Assembly (NCBI RefSeq): GCF_031877795.1
Contig: NC_133971.1
Coordinates: 92,696,154 to 92,760,153 of the forward strand
DNA from: Strix aluco
Lineage: Eukaryota; Chordata; Aves; Strigiformes; Strigidae
Direction of reading: 5' to 3'
Length of the DNA: 64,000 nt
The notes under the pieces were generated by a model that saw only the letters and a list, made by a program, of their open reading frames with translations, did no database searches and was not told the DNA's origin. This document shows, piece after piece, positions 11,866 to 23,399 of this stretch (positions within the stretch are counted from its first letter, which is position 1; the number at the start of each line of letters is the position of its first letter). The translations under genes and the position numbers were made by a program.

Positions 11866-13890
11866 CCCCAGGGAAAAGGCAAATAAATGAAACAACAAAA
11901 AACTGGTTAGCAGACAATGGATAATAAAAATAAGGAACTCAGTTAAGCGCCTCATTTGTGCCAAGCCCGGTATTACTCAGAACATTACTCGCAGTATTAA
12001 ATGGGCCCCTTTAGACAGAGAAATAAAAGGCAGTGTTTAAAAAAAATACATAATTGATGGGGTGGTATTTTCCCAAAGACTCTATATATGGAAATCAGGT
12101 GCTATTTGTTTTTTAAGTGCCTTTATTTGTGCGCGTCAAAAAATTCTCTAAACAACTAGGACTGTTGAGAAGAGGATCATTAGGTCTGGTATTGCTGGTT
12201 CAAGGCCTCAGCAAGCACATTTCGTCAAGTCCCATCGATACCAATGGCGCTGTTCAAGTAAATATAACACTGCTAAGTGATGATACAGTGCTCTGACTAT
12301 AATGCTCAAAATGCTCTGCAGAAGTGGATATTGTTAATTTCATTTTTGTAAGCGAGATCTAGGGTGATCCTGCCCACAATACAGCTCAGGTGCGCTAACT
12401 CCTAGGCTATTTGGTGGTTGACTACTTGTGTGACTTTGCAGACTGTTAGCCTGGAAGTTCTCGGGGCTCAAGGATATTCAGCACCCCAAAGGGTTACTCC
12501 CTCCTCTGGCAAAGAGGAGAGTCAAGCAGTTTTTCTACAGCAAACTTCTGCGTCACATGAACAGGTACATGAGACTCAGCCCAAAACAGAAGTCAGCAGT
12601 CAAAGGATAAAGGCACTGGGGAAGAAAACAGTGGGGTCATGTGCAAGTCATCTGGCTAAAAAGCTGTCTTCAGAAACTAGCACTTCTCCTTACGTGCGCT
12701 GCAAGTGCTGTATTTTGCTCCACAAGAAAGTTTGCTGTGCTATTTCTTAACAAATGTCCAATACAGAAGCTTTTCTCCTAGCTGTAATGAGTATCTGATC
12801 TATTACCACTAGCAAGTCATCACAATCTTATGTTGAGCTGTTCTGGTTACAGACAGAACATGCAACATGTATGTACTTAAAAAAACCCAACACAGAGCAG
12901 TCAACACCATGATTAGAATCTGCCTTAATAAATTTAATTTTCTATCGGGACAGTTTTGTATTTGCAGACAGTTTTATCAATGATCAAGATCATGTCTCAA
13001 GTACAAGACACATGCAGAAAACTTTGCGATTTCACTTGCATTATTCCAACAGGTTCCCTGCAATAAGAAAAAAAAAAAAAACGCTTATTTTATAGTATGT
13101 CTGTTGCTACACAGGCCAAGGTTAAATGTCTATGATACAAAGCTGATAACAGAACTCCTACAGGAGCTTCATCAATTGCATGGGAAAAGAGGGCACCACG
13201 GTTCTAAGACATCTCCTCTGAGTAAAACAGTGCAGACAAAGTACCTGAACAGAATGGCATTTGCATGACTCCACATTACCTCCGTGACAACAAAAACCTC
13301 TCTTCCTCCAGAAACTTCAGTGCTGGCTGAGGGAATTTTAAGTGCTGAGATTAAAAAGAGGACTGAAGAAGGTACTATTATATAAATTCTATCCAAAGAC
13401 ACATGACTGCAGAGCAACTGCACCTTGCCTGCATGGATAGCACTGCTAAGGACAGATAGAATACCCTAGTTTAGCAGAAATGGGGGTGGTTTTTTATTCC
13501 TCTTTTACCTTAGACCTCCACCGGTTCTCCAATTCACAGTGTCCTACTCACAGTGTATTTATTTATTCAGGTGATACGGAAGTTATTTGCAGAGCCAGTT
13601 TTTGGCATAGCCTAATTTGAAGTATAAAGCTCACAGCCTAGGAAGAAAGTCCTAAAAAACTTCAGTACCTCAGCTTTCATAATCACAGCCCAACACATCA
13701 GGGAAGCCTCACCTTCATGCTGGCATTACAACTACAGAAATGGGATGAAGCCATAGAGTAATTCTGGCTGTTCAGGACGTAAGGGACCATCCAGTTTAAC
13801 TCCTACCTGGTCTTTGTCGGTCTAAGGTGCCTACATGCCCTACAGGGATGCAACGGAGATGCTCACAACCTATGGGGAAAGAGGCCTTGT
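11866..13890. other. 5' part of HDHD2: intron between promoter exon and first coding exon
   Basis: Presumed first (UTR) intron of HDHD2. It contains a 14-base A run at 13,068-13,081 and no reading frame I can support. Confidence 0.55.
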
Positions 13891-13899
13891 CCCCTTTCA

Positions 13900-15030
13900 A
13901 GGCTTGTAATGGCACAAATGTGCTGGGGCCTCGGAGGGGCTGCTCACCGCAGCAGAGGTACCCTGCACTCCCCACACAGGGCCAGCCTCCCCTGGCCTCC
14001 TGCACCCCAACCCCACCAGCCCACTCCACAGGGCCTGTGCTGGGGGGATGGCACATGCCAGGCAGAAAAGCAGGAGCCCCTGAAGCCACAGAGAAGCCCC
14101 AGAACAAGGCAGCAGAGCGGCCCAGGCCCGGGTCAGGCTACACTGAGGGCAGTGGGGCTGTAGGCTCCAGGGCCACCCACCCAACCCCACAGAGAGCCCA
14201 CACGGCCTCCTCTGTGGACCTGCCATGCCCCCTGAGGAGCCGGGGGCAGTCCGCGCCTCCCCGCTCACCGGGGAGCCCGGGGGCCGGTCCCCTGCCCCAC
14301 AACGGCTTCGAAGACAGAGGCCTTTCCCTGCCCTCGTCATACTGGAAAAGGCATGAGGCTACAACTACCCTCCCCACCCCCGGCCAAGGAGATGGTACCG
14401 CCTCTTTCCGCCAGTTTACAACGGGCAGGTGACTGGCCCACTCTCTGGCGGGGGAGTCTCCGGGCTCGGCGGGCTCCCCTTTCCCGTGACGCGGATGGCT
14501 GGTTCCACCCGTTCGCGCCCGAAGAAGGCGGGCGAGCCCACTCGAACGAGAGGGGAGGGCACGCCCCCTCCCCGGGACTAACCTGGCTTCCGCCGCCCCG
14601 CCGCCGCCCCTGCGGCCTGCTCGCCGCCGCGCCGCCCCGCGGGGCCCTCGCGGAAACGGGGCTGCCCAGCCGAGCGCCGGTACCGCCCGGCCGACAGTCG
14701 GTACCGCCCGGCCGAGCGTCGGTGCCCGCCTGCCACCAGCACGTTAGCCACAGCCGCGGCCAGGCGCGGAACCGCGGCAGCGCTCAGCCCTCAAGGGCCG
14801 GTGTTCCCGGCTGGCCTCCGGCAGTCGCCAACAGGCAGCGCGGTGGACAGCCCGTGGGGGCCACGGCGGCGCTGAGGGGAAGCGGGCGCGCGGCGCCTCA
14901 GCAGGGAGGGCGGGAATCGCCATGAGCCCCCGGTGCCGGCGGGGCCAGGCCGGTCCTGCGGCCCGGAGCTGCGCGCTGAGGGGGTGTGAAGGAGCAGGGA
15001 ACGGCCGCCCCATGCCCCAGCGGGCCTGGT
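13900..15030 (-). promoter_or_regulatory. HDHD2: CpG island and promoter region of HDHD2
   Basis: The block is strongly GC-rich, with dense CpG from about 14,440 to 15,000, about 2.5 kb upstream of the first coding exon. A likely 5' UTR exon ends at 14,583, where the minus strand reads GAAGCCAG|gttagt. That fits a noncoding first exon spliced to the ATG exon near 11,865. The exact transcription start cannot be placed. The long open frames seen here on both strands (for example 13,827-14,432 and 14,353-14,925) are what GC-rich DNA produces and are not supported as genes. Confidence 0.75.
14679..14720. repeat. 21-base GC-rich tandem duplication in the HDHD2 CpG island
   Basis: Two adjacent 21-base units (14,679-14,699 and 14,700-14,720), each starting GGTACCGCCCGGCCGA, differ only in the last few bases. 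A weaker third unit (GCCCAGCCGAGCGCC) precedes them, and a partial GGTGCCCGCC follows. Confidence 0.85.
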
Positions 15031-17964
15031 CTTCTTGAGAATGCGGCCTGAAGCCGCCCAGCGAGTATTTGTGGGTATTTTGAAGATTAGCTTTCTACAG
15101 CTGCTCGGTTGGGAAGATACAGAATTTTAAGGACTGTGCGCTTCGCCTGGGACAGTAGGAAGCCCCAGTGTGGGGAGAGCGCTGTCTAGCTGTGATGGCA
15201 GTGGAGTGTGCCACGCTCATCTGCAGGAGAGGCAACATACAGAAAACATGGGTAGATGAAATTGTGTTTTAAGCTGTTGCAGTTATGAGAAATGAGGGCA
15301 TAAATTACTATGATATACATTCACAGTTTTATATTGTGATGTTACCTCAAAAAAATCCAAGGTATATAAGGTAGTACAATTCTAAAGTTGTAACATTGCA
15401 ACCCTATGGTAAGATGTCAAGGATAATTAAAACAGTTTGAGATCCACTTATTTGTGTACAAACCCATTGCCTTCCTACTTCTTCCTCTGCCTGTCCCCAT
15501 GCCCTACAAAACAAAACCTTTAACTCTACAGGTATACAGAACTGATCCCTTATTCCTGTCTGTATTTGCGCTAAAAACTGAATCTTCCCACAAGCTTCAT
15601 CTTCCACACGCAGCCATCCATGACTGGTACCATCACACTGCAAATCCTCTGCTGTGAAAGCCTCTTCTGTTTACAGACCCTTACTAGGACCACTTATTCC
15701 ACACTGGAACGTCTTAGTCCTCACCCTGATCTGTAAAACATTCTGGTTATTGTCATTTCTGTGCCAGGTGTGAGTGATAACACTTCGGGGCTTGACATGA
15801 CCGCTGGAGCCCAGGCTACTTTGCATGTGGAGTTCTTTGCCAGGTGGAAACTTTTCCCCGTGTTCCCTGTTACTGAAGAACCCAAGGCCCTGCCAGGTTT
15901 GAGGTCCTTTGCCTTCTTTGAACTTAGTCACAGCAGACTTGTTCCAAAGCTGCTCAAAGCCACACGAGGAGATGGCAGCAGTGTAGTTACTCCCTCACTG
16001 TTTCTCTCTACACTTTCTCTGCCTGGCTGCTGTCTGCCCTTTTGCCCTCTTTCCCAGCTCATTACCTGGGAGACCTGATCTTCCACTGCTGCCCCATTTT
16101 GAATCACTATTTTGCATCTGCCCGGTAAAATGTGTCCCAGTTTTGCCTCAAATGCAGGATTCCTGCTGCACAGAACCGCTGCTCCTTTTTACTGCATGTG
16201 CACAGCTGATTTTGGAATGATTTGCCCACGTGCTGTAAGCCATGCATTGAAACTTCAGCCTTTCTGAAGGACAGGAAGATGGGGGAAAAAAATAACTTTT
16301 TTTTCACAACATATTTAAAGCTGTTGCTTGTAATCTTTAGGACTGGCTTTTATTTTAGTAAAGAACTAGTGTTTCAACTGTCAATACATATGAAAAGTAG
16401 ACGATATGTGAGCTGTGCTTCAAACCACTTGGCACTCCAATGCATCAGCAATGGAAACATCCACCACTGATTTTTTACAAGAATTCTACAAAAAGGCCTG
16501 CATACCTTCCATGTTGTAGCTATTCCACATACGTCCCATCCAGTTTCCACGAAAGACAGAGATAGGAAAATAATGATCCAGACTATACCCTTGTCGCCTC
16601 AGACTTACACAAAGATTATTATAAGGAATACTTTACAATAAGATTTACCTACTTTAGAATTTAAAGGCTAGCATGATCCTGTTCTTCCTCTGGCCAATGT
16701 TGCCACAGCTCAATAGATTTGCTACATAAACCAAAATACAGCTTCATAGCGAAGAGATGATGCCTGCAAGTGCCACAGGGATGAGAAAAAAGGTATTTAA
16801 TGTAAAAACAGTAACTCTGGTGTCTGGAACAGGATGAAGCTGGGTTTTGAGATACTCCCACTGTACACAGATATAGAGCGAATTATGAAAGACAGTGCTT
16901 AACTTAGAAATTCAGAATTTATTTACAAGTTTTCGCTAAAAAAAGGAAACAACATAGAACTCTCTCCTTGGATATATTCCACGCTGCAAAACACTGCAAT
17001 TGAAGATCATTAAATTCATTTACACATTTTACAGATTTCGTATACAACAGCAAGACATCAGAAGAAGGGATGATAAACTAAGCTGTTTAAAATAATGGAA
17101 CTGCCACGTTTCCTTTGGCCTTTCCCACTTTGAAAATAAGCTAAAACACTGTAGCAGAGGAACAGACATAAGACTTCCAACTTTTCTAAAGGAGAATCAG
17201 CTGTCTTCAGTGCAGACTTGCTGCGTAACACCATAACATCCAACCAAAGCAACAAGATCATACCCATAGTTTCAATCTCAAAGTTGTTTATTTAACAAAG
17301 GAAGATGGAGGGCAGGTGAAGAAGCAGCAGTAACAGAAGAGGCTGTAAATTCACTATTTTTTAGCAAAGAATTCCATTTGAAAAGGGCACAGAACTCCCC
17401 TCCCACCTTTCCCAAGAAGCTCAGAATACAAACATTTCCCCACTTCCAACACACTAATCACCACACAGAATTTTAACACGCATTTTAAAAAGTATAATAA
17501 TCCTTGACAGAACAGTAACAAATGCTAATCACTATTATCACCTGCTAGTCTAAGAGTTGCCCAGCTTTAGGTACAGGTTTTTTAGATTTTGCATAGCAAT
17601 TGCACCTATTTTCAACTTACTTCACCATCAACATGAAACATTATTGATTTGAAAAGGCTATGAAACACCAACAGAAAAAAAGCCTGGAATCAATCAAACC
17701 AGGAAAATTTGACTTCCAATGTAAACTGAATCAGGACTTTACCCAGCTACTTTTATCTTCCTCAATATCACAACTGTAATTCAATAATTCATAACATGTT
17801 TTCCGAGCCTAATTCATATCCTTTAAAATAGTACTGCTGTATTAATTGAAATTTTAAAAACCTCTGTTTTTTTTAAATTTAAAAATAAATTGGGAAGTGT
17901 ACCGAAGGAAATTCATCCCTGAGTAACGAGACATTTAAAAACCTCATCCTATCGACGATCCGAT
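15031..17964. other. Intergenic DNA between HDHD2 promoter and a CR1 element
   Basis: No gene is supported here. AATAAA on the minus strand occurs near 16,920 and near 17,288, but no transcript can be assigned to them. The sequence directly before the CR1 (17,951-17,967) contains a CGAT-rich near-palindrome. Confidence 0.6.
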
Positions 17965-19818
17965 CGATTATAAAGATGTAGTGAAGTTATGCAGGGAGAA
18001 CATCAGGAGAGCCAAAGCTCAGCTAGAGCTCAACTTGGCTGCAGCTGTTAAGGATAACAAAAAATGTTTCTATAAATTCATTAACAGCAAAAGGAGAATT
18101 AGGGAAAATCCCCCTGCTTTACTGGATGCAGAGAGAAACATGGTAACTAAGGATGAGGAAAAGGCTGAGGTGCTCAACGCCTACTTTGCCTCAGTCTTTA
18201 GCAGTGGAACTGGCTGTTCCCTGGACACCCAGCCTCGTGAGCTGGAAGATGGGGAGGGGAAGCAGAATGAGGTCAGCACAGTTGAAGAGGAGGTGGTCAG
18301 AGACCTGCTACACCACTTGGATGCACACAAGTCTGTGGGACCAGATGGGTTACACCCAAGGGTGCTGAGGGAGTTGGCAGATGTGCTCGCCAAGCCGCTG
18401 TCCATGATCTACCTGAAGTCATGGCTAACTGGGGAGGTCCCATTGGACTGGAGGGTGGCAAATGTGACACCCATCTACAAGAAAGGCAGGAAGGAGGATC
18501 CAGGAAACTATAGACCTGTCAGTCTGACCTCAGTGCCAGGGCAGGTCATGGAGCAGGTCATCTCGGGTGCCATTAAAAGTCATATAATGGACAACCAGGG
18601 GATCAGGCCCAGCCAGCATGGGTTTATGAAAGGCAGGTCCTGCCTGACAAACCTGATCTCCTCCTATGACAGGGCAACCTGCTTATTGGATGAGGGAAAG
18701 GCTGTGGATGTTTTTTACCTTGACTTTAGTAAGGCCTTTGACACCGTTTCCCACAGCATTCTCCTGGCAAAACGAGCTGCTCGAGGCTTGGATGGGCACA
18801 CGCTTTGCTGGGTAAAAAACTGTCTGGATGGCCGGGCCCAAAGAGTTGTGGTGAACAGAGTTAAATCCGGTTGGCGGCCGGTCACGAGTGGTGTCCCCAG
18901 GGCTCGGTTTTGGGGCCACTCCTGTTTAACATCTTTATTGATGATCTAGACGAGGGGATCGAGTGCACCCTCAGTCAGTTTGCAGATGACACCAAGTTGG
19001 GTGGGAGTGTTGATCTGCTCGAGGGTAGGGAGGCTCTGCAGAGAGACCTGGCCAGGCTGGAGCGATGGGCTGAGGCCAACTGGAGGAGTTTCACTAAGGC
19101 CAAATGCCGGGTGCTGCACTTGGGCCACAACAACGCCCAGCAGCGCTACAGGCTTGGGGAGGAGTGGCTGGAGAGCTGCCAGTCAGAGAGGGACCTGGGG
19201 GTGTTGACTGACAGCCGGCTGAACATGAGCCAGCAGTGTGCCCAGGTGGCCAAGAAGGCCAATGGCATCCTGGCCTGTATCAGCAATAGCGTGGCCAACA
19301 GGGACAGGGAAGGGATCTTACCCCTGGACTCAGCACTGGTGAGGCCGCCCCTCGATTCCTGGGTTCAGTTTTGGGCCCCTCACTCCAAAAAGGCCATTGA
19401 ATGACTCGAGCGTGTCCAGAGAAGGGCAACGGAGCTGGTGCAGGGTCTGGAGCACAGGTCTGATGGGGAGACCTCATGGCCCTCTCCAACTCCCTGAAAG
19501 GAGGGTGCAGAGAGGGGGGATGAGTCTCTTGACCCAAGTAATAAGCGATAGAACAAGAGGGAATGGCCTCAAGCTGCACCAGGGCAGGGTCAGACTGGCT
19601 CTTAGGAAGGATTTCTTTGCAGAAGGGGTTGTTGGGCGTTGGAATGGGCTGCCCAGGGAGGTGGTGGAGTCCCCACCCCTGGAGGGGTTGAAGAGTAGAG
19701 GCAACATAGCGCTCAGGGATCTGGTCTATTTGGGATCTGTCAATGTTAGGTTAATGGTTGGACTAGATGATCTTCAAGGTCTTTTCCAACCTAGACGACT
19801 CTGTGATTCTGTGATTGC
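17965..19818 (+). mobile_element. CR1 LINE, 5'-truncated, carrying a broken reverse transcriptase frame
   Basis: About 1.85 kb of chicken-repeat-1 retrotransposon in plus orientation. The first open segment (17,981-18,949) has the reverse-transcriptase signatures YRPVSLTS, QHGFMKGRSCL and DFSKAFDTV. The second, in another frame (18,871-19,404), has [15 protein letters not shown] and the catalytic FADDTKL. A one-base loss near 18,895-18,900 separates the two, and an in-frame TGA at about 19,402-19,404 ends the second, so the element cannot make an intact protein. The 3' end is the typical GATGATCTTCAAGGTC to CTGTGATTCTGTGATT tail. The 5' end lacks the endonuclease part, as is usual for CR1. 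Confidence 0.95.
17981..19404 (+). pseudogene. CR1 ORF2 reverse-transcriptase remnant
   Basis: Coding relic of the CR1 copy described in the previous entry. It covers the connection region and the finger and palm motifs of a non-LTR reverse transcriptase, split by one frameshift near 18.9 kb. The endonuclease domain is missing. Confidence 0.9.
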
Positions 19819-19979
19819 AATATGTCACGACGTGTACTCTAACAGTCAGCGCTATTAACAGGCAGCAACAGAACTTGTCACAGTCCAATATATTTGCAGC
19901 GTTGTGGCATTGATCCCCTTATCTTGTTTAATGAAACTGCAAGTGAACATTAGGAAAAAGGATAAATAGAAATAGTGTC

Positions 19980-19985
19980 TTTATT
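19980..19985 (-). terminator. IER3IP1: Poly(A) signal of IER3IP1
   Basis: The plus strand reads TTTATT, giving AATAAA on the minus strand about 120 bases after the IER3IP1 stop. The 3' UTR therefore appears to end before the CR1 insertion. Confidence 0.65.
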
Positions 19986-20102
19986 ATTTTAAGTTAAATG
20001 TCAAATTGACAGCTAAACCGTGCTGGATCCCCGAAAACTCAGAGCAGTGATGGTTAGTAACTTGCTTCTTTGGATGTCCGAAAGATTTTCACCAGGTTGT
20101 CT

Positions 20103-20158
20103 TCAACCAAACAACAGGAGGAGAATGATTGTAACGGAGTTCACTGCTATTAATGGCA
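20103..20158 (-). CDS. IER3IP1: IER3IP1 coding exon 3 (residues 65-82 and stop)
   Basis: Acceptor ttttttcctacag|TGCCATTA opens 56 bases ending in TGA. The peptide VPLIAVNSVTIILLLLFG is the expected C-terminal membrane anchor. The exon is too short to stand out as an open frame and was found by its sequence pattern. Confidence 0.96.
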
Positions 20159-23083
20159 CTGTAGGAAAAAAGAGAAGAGCACTTCTTCTGCAAGTGACAG
20201 AACTTATGTTGGGAGACCTCCTTTTAAGGAGCAAAATCAGACAAAACTTTAAAAAATACACTGAATTTTATTCAAAAATCAGAATTAGTGGAAAGAGCCA
20301 TGTTCAAAGCTCAGGATACTGACAATTAGGAAGCAACAGCATAAATATTTTTATACCGCTCATCACATTATAACTTTGACCCAAACAATCCTTTCTCCAA
20401 ACAATGAAACAAACCATCTCAAAGTCAGTTTCTACCCTAGTCTTGCTGTGATCTAAAAGAAATGTATCGGTTTTTACCCTGTGGTCGACAGGACAGGTAA
20501 GATTTGCTACTTCCTCTTTATCATAAAATGAATTTTTGGTGTGATCTATAGTGAACAACTACCAGTAACTTACAAATGAAAAGTCTATTTTTTCCCCTAA
20601 TCCTTTGGGGCACGTAAGCCTGGTTTACCTTTCAGAATTCCAGGAATTACATTTCCCTCACTAGGTACTTCACATAAAATTGAATTTAGCCAAGGTGAAG
20701 TGAACTGCACACTCACCAAGCTTCCCCCCAGCTCCCAAACTCCGAGGAAAGGCAAAACACAGCAGCGACACCACAAGCCACAGTCAGTCAGGGAACGTTT
20801 TACACTTTATCAAAATCAGGGCAATGTAGCCATGACCTGCGCCCTCCTATACAGAGTCCACACGTGAAGGAAGGGTAGAGTGGAAGTCATGAGCAGAAAT
20901 ACCAGCTGCTTGGTAAACAAGCCAAAATCCTGATGTTACTTCGTTAAAGCACAGGAATAAAATTTTACAGACAATAATACATAAACAGAAGATTGTCACC
21001 TTACCTCTCATAACGGTTCGTACAGATCGAATAAGGTTCGTTAGCTGTGCTTTAATTCCTGGTTCCTCTCCAAATCCTCCAATCCCCTGATCACTTCCCC
21101 AGCCAACTGTGTCACATAAAAACAGCCAGAGATGTCAGAAAAAAAAAAAAAAGTCAACAAATGATATCAGCAATATTAATGAGTGATCCATCTCGAATAT
21201 GGTGAAGTTTATACTAACATTGAAAGACAAACTACAAACCAATTTGGTTTATTCCACCATCAGATTTGAATACAAGAATCTGAATACAAGATCTGAAAAC
21301 TGTTAAACCTTTTAATGAACACAACAGTAATGACACCTCTGTGTCATTCTGTGAAGGAAACCCTTACCTTTTTAATACACTACTGTTCCCTGCATGCCAG
21401 AGAAACAAATGAGTTCATCTGGGCTTCAACGAAACACCCACCAAAATAAAAAAAAAAAAAAAACAAAAAACAAACTACAATCTGTGCACAGTCCTTCACC
21501 AGAAGACAAAAATCACAAATAATTGTTGGGTAAGAAGTGATGCTTCAGCACTGAGGAACAAGCTGCACGACAGAGAACGGTCAGTACAAATTCCAAATTG
21601 GGATGATGATTTTTGTAACTGCTATTAAAAAAATACAACAAAACAGACTTGGGAACTTTTCCGAGAGCGACAGAAGTGTTGAAGGTTTACAAAGCCCTTC
21701 AAGGGAGAATCCCTTTCCTGGCCGCTGTGGAGAGCAGAGTCTGTGGTCCCAGTGATGGGACCAGGGAATTCCGTGTCGTGCTGGCCACAGCCCTGACCCG
21801 TTTGGAGATGGGCAGAGAAGGGAGCGGCTCTCAATATTCAAACCTGCACTGTGCAACCTGCAAGTTTCTTTTCTCCAGAGACAACTTCGGAGTGATTTCC
21901 GCCCCCCCCCCCCCCCTTTCTCGTCTCCCTCACTCTGCTGGCACCATGCTGTGGTCGGTAGACGAGTCCTCTTCATCACCACTGCTTCCCACTTGGAGGA
22001 ACCCCGAGTTACTCCCAAGTCTCCCGAGTCACCTGGGGCTGACAAGGGGCTTGACCCATCCTGTTAGTCCCCACATCTCCCTTTTCTGCAAGCTGCAGCT
22101 CACCAGGAAAGCAAAAGAAAAACCCAGACTCAAACTGAGCAGGTCCCCTGCAGTGAATCCTCCTGGGGAACGGGAAAAAGGGATAACTATCCGCCCTCCT
22201 GCCAAAAATCCAAGTTCAGCCTGACTTGGAGAAGTCAGGATTCCCCCGATCAGGAAAATGGGAAACCTTCAACCATAGGTAATTTATTCTGGGGCTTTGC
22301 AGATCTTTGCGTGGCTTTTTCTGTGTTTTGCAGAGTTTTGTTTTCTTTTAAAGGACAAGGATGCCCCCAGCCTTGGCGATCTTTATTCAGTACCGCAGAA
22401 ACATGAGCGTGATCGTGCAAAGCCCGGGAAGTGCCATCTCATCCAAAAAAAGGCAGGACAAGATGAAAGAAACCATCTCACGCTACCACTGCATCCTGAC
22501 GCGTGGCACAAATGGAGATGAAATACTACAAAGGCACAGAAAAAAAGAAAACCATGGGGATAAAAGAGACAGACAAAGCAACGACAGAAGTGACATCAGC
22601 CACACCAGCAGAAAATTCAACTTCGAGACTGAAAACCCCCGAGCAATCCCTTGCACGCTGATATTCAGCACCGGTAAGGAAAGGCCGCGGGGAGGGGCAG
22701 GGGGGTGACCGCAGCACCGTCCCCCAGGAAGCCCGGCGAGCCGGGAGGGGCCTCCGCCACACCGGTCGGCCTTCCGGCGCCCGCGGAGCCCGCTACGCGC
22801 CTCCCCGGCCCCGGCGAGCGCCGGGCGGCCGCGGCCGGGTCCCGCCAGCCGGGCTGCGGGCGGCTCCTCCCTTCACGCGGCCGTGTGCCGGGAACACGTC
22901 GCCGCGGCCGGGCCTGGCCCGGGCCTCCCCGCCCCGCGCTCCGCTTCCGCTCCGTTCGTTCCCCTCAGCCGACGGGCGGCTGACGGCCTCACCGTGTCGG
23001 AGGAACCGCTCCTCGTGCAACACGGCGACGGCGTTGACGATGAGGAGCGCGGCCTGCAGCAGCGAGTACAGCGTGAACGCCAT
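20103..23083 (-). CDS. IER3IP1: IER3IP1, immediate early response 3-interacting protein 1 (complete, 3 coding exons)
   Basis: Coding exons in gene order are 23083-22993, 21106-21005 and 20158-20103. They sum to 249 bases, or 82 residues plus TGA, the family length (yeast Yos1 relatives). All junctions are in phase. IER3IP1 is a small endoplasmic reticulum/Golgi membrane protein needed for ER-to-Golgi traffic; its loss in humans causes microcephaly with epilepsy and neonatal diabetes. The sequence shows an N-terminal hydrophobic segment (MAFTLYSLLQAALLIVNAVA), a conserved loop with GWGSDQGIGGFGEEPGIK, the block NLIRSVRTVMR, and a C-terminal hydrophobic anchor (about residues 65-82). The start lies in a CpG island. 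Confidence 0.98.
21005..21106 (-). CDS. IER3IP1: IER3IP1 coding exon 2 (residues 31-64)
   Basis: Acceptor atgtgacacag|TTGGCTGG and donor ATGAGAG|gtaagg bound 102 bases. Encodes GWGSDQGIGGFGEEPGIKAQ and NLIRSVRTVMR, the most conserved part of the protein. Confidence 0.98.
21902..21917. repeat. Poly(C) tract of 16 bases
   Basis: Sixteen uninterrupted C on the plus strand. Such G/C homopolymers are prone to length error and slippage. Confidence 0.9.
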
Positions 23084-23310
23084 GGCCCGCCGCCGGGGCG
23101 CGAACCGGCGCCCAAGCGGGACGTGGCGGGGGCTGAGCGGCGGGGAAGGGGCGGGGTTTTGCGGGTGGGGGCGTGGTTTGTAAGGGGGCGGAGCGTCGGG
23201 AGGGGGGCGGGGCAGGGGGCGGGGACTGTGGGCCGCGCAGCGTTTTGCCGCGGAGGAGCGCGCTTGGCGCGCAGCGAGTGCGGGCTCGCCCCTCGCCGCC
23301 GGTAGTCTGA
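22680..23310 (-). promoter_or_regulatory. IER3IP1: CpG island and promoter of IER3IP1
   Basis: A dense CpG block spans the first coding exon and its upstream side. Between 23,146 and 23,231 the plus strand shows repeated GC-box words (GGGGCGGGG, GGGGCGTGG, GGGGGCGGAGC, GGGGGCGGGGC, GGGGGCGGGG). A TTGGCGCGC word near 23,262 resembles an E2F site. There is no clear TATA box. This fits a constitutive housekeeping promoter. Confidence 0.8.
22993..23083 (-). CDS. IER3IP1: IER3IP1 coding exon 1 (residues 1-30)
   Basis: ATG at 23,083-23,081, donor CGACACG|gtgagg, 91 bases. Encodes the first membrane segment and VLHEERFLRH. The context around the ATG is GGGCCATGG, a good initiation site. Confidence 0.97.
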
Positions 23311-23399
23311 ACATCGCACCTTCTAAATAGTGGGAGGGAAACGTCATCCCGCTGCCAGGTAGCCCCCCACGGGCGTATTACTGATCTAATATTTGCAGG

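Larger units (their letters stand above)
20159..22992. other. IER3IP1 introns
   Basis: Two introns, 20,159-21,004 and 21,107-22,992. The second holds an A-rich tract around 21,448-21,470, a 16-base C run, and the inner half of the CpG island. Open frames such as 21,649-22,224 and 22,705-22,983 have no support. Confidence 0.8.

Noticed and set aside
13827-14925. Long open frames on both strands (up to 201 codons) in the GC-rich block near 14 kb.
   Set aside because: They overlap each other in several frames and are biased in composition as expected in a CpG island. They have no homology I recognise and fit better as HDHD2 promoter and UTR.
17058-17267. Minus-strand frame with a hydrophobic start (MGMILLLWLDVMV), first considered as the IER3IP1 C-terminal exon.
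   Set aside because: The real third exon was found at 20,158-20,103 with correct sequence, phase and length.
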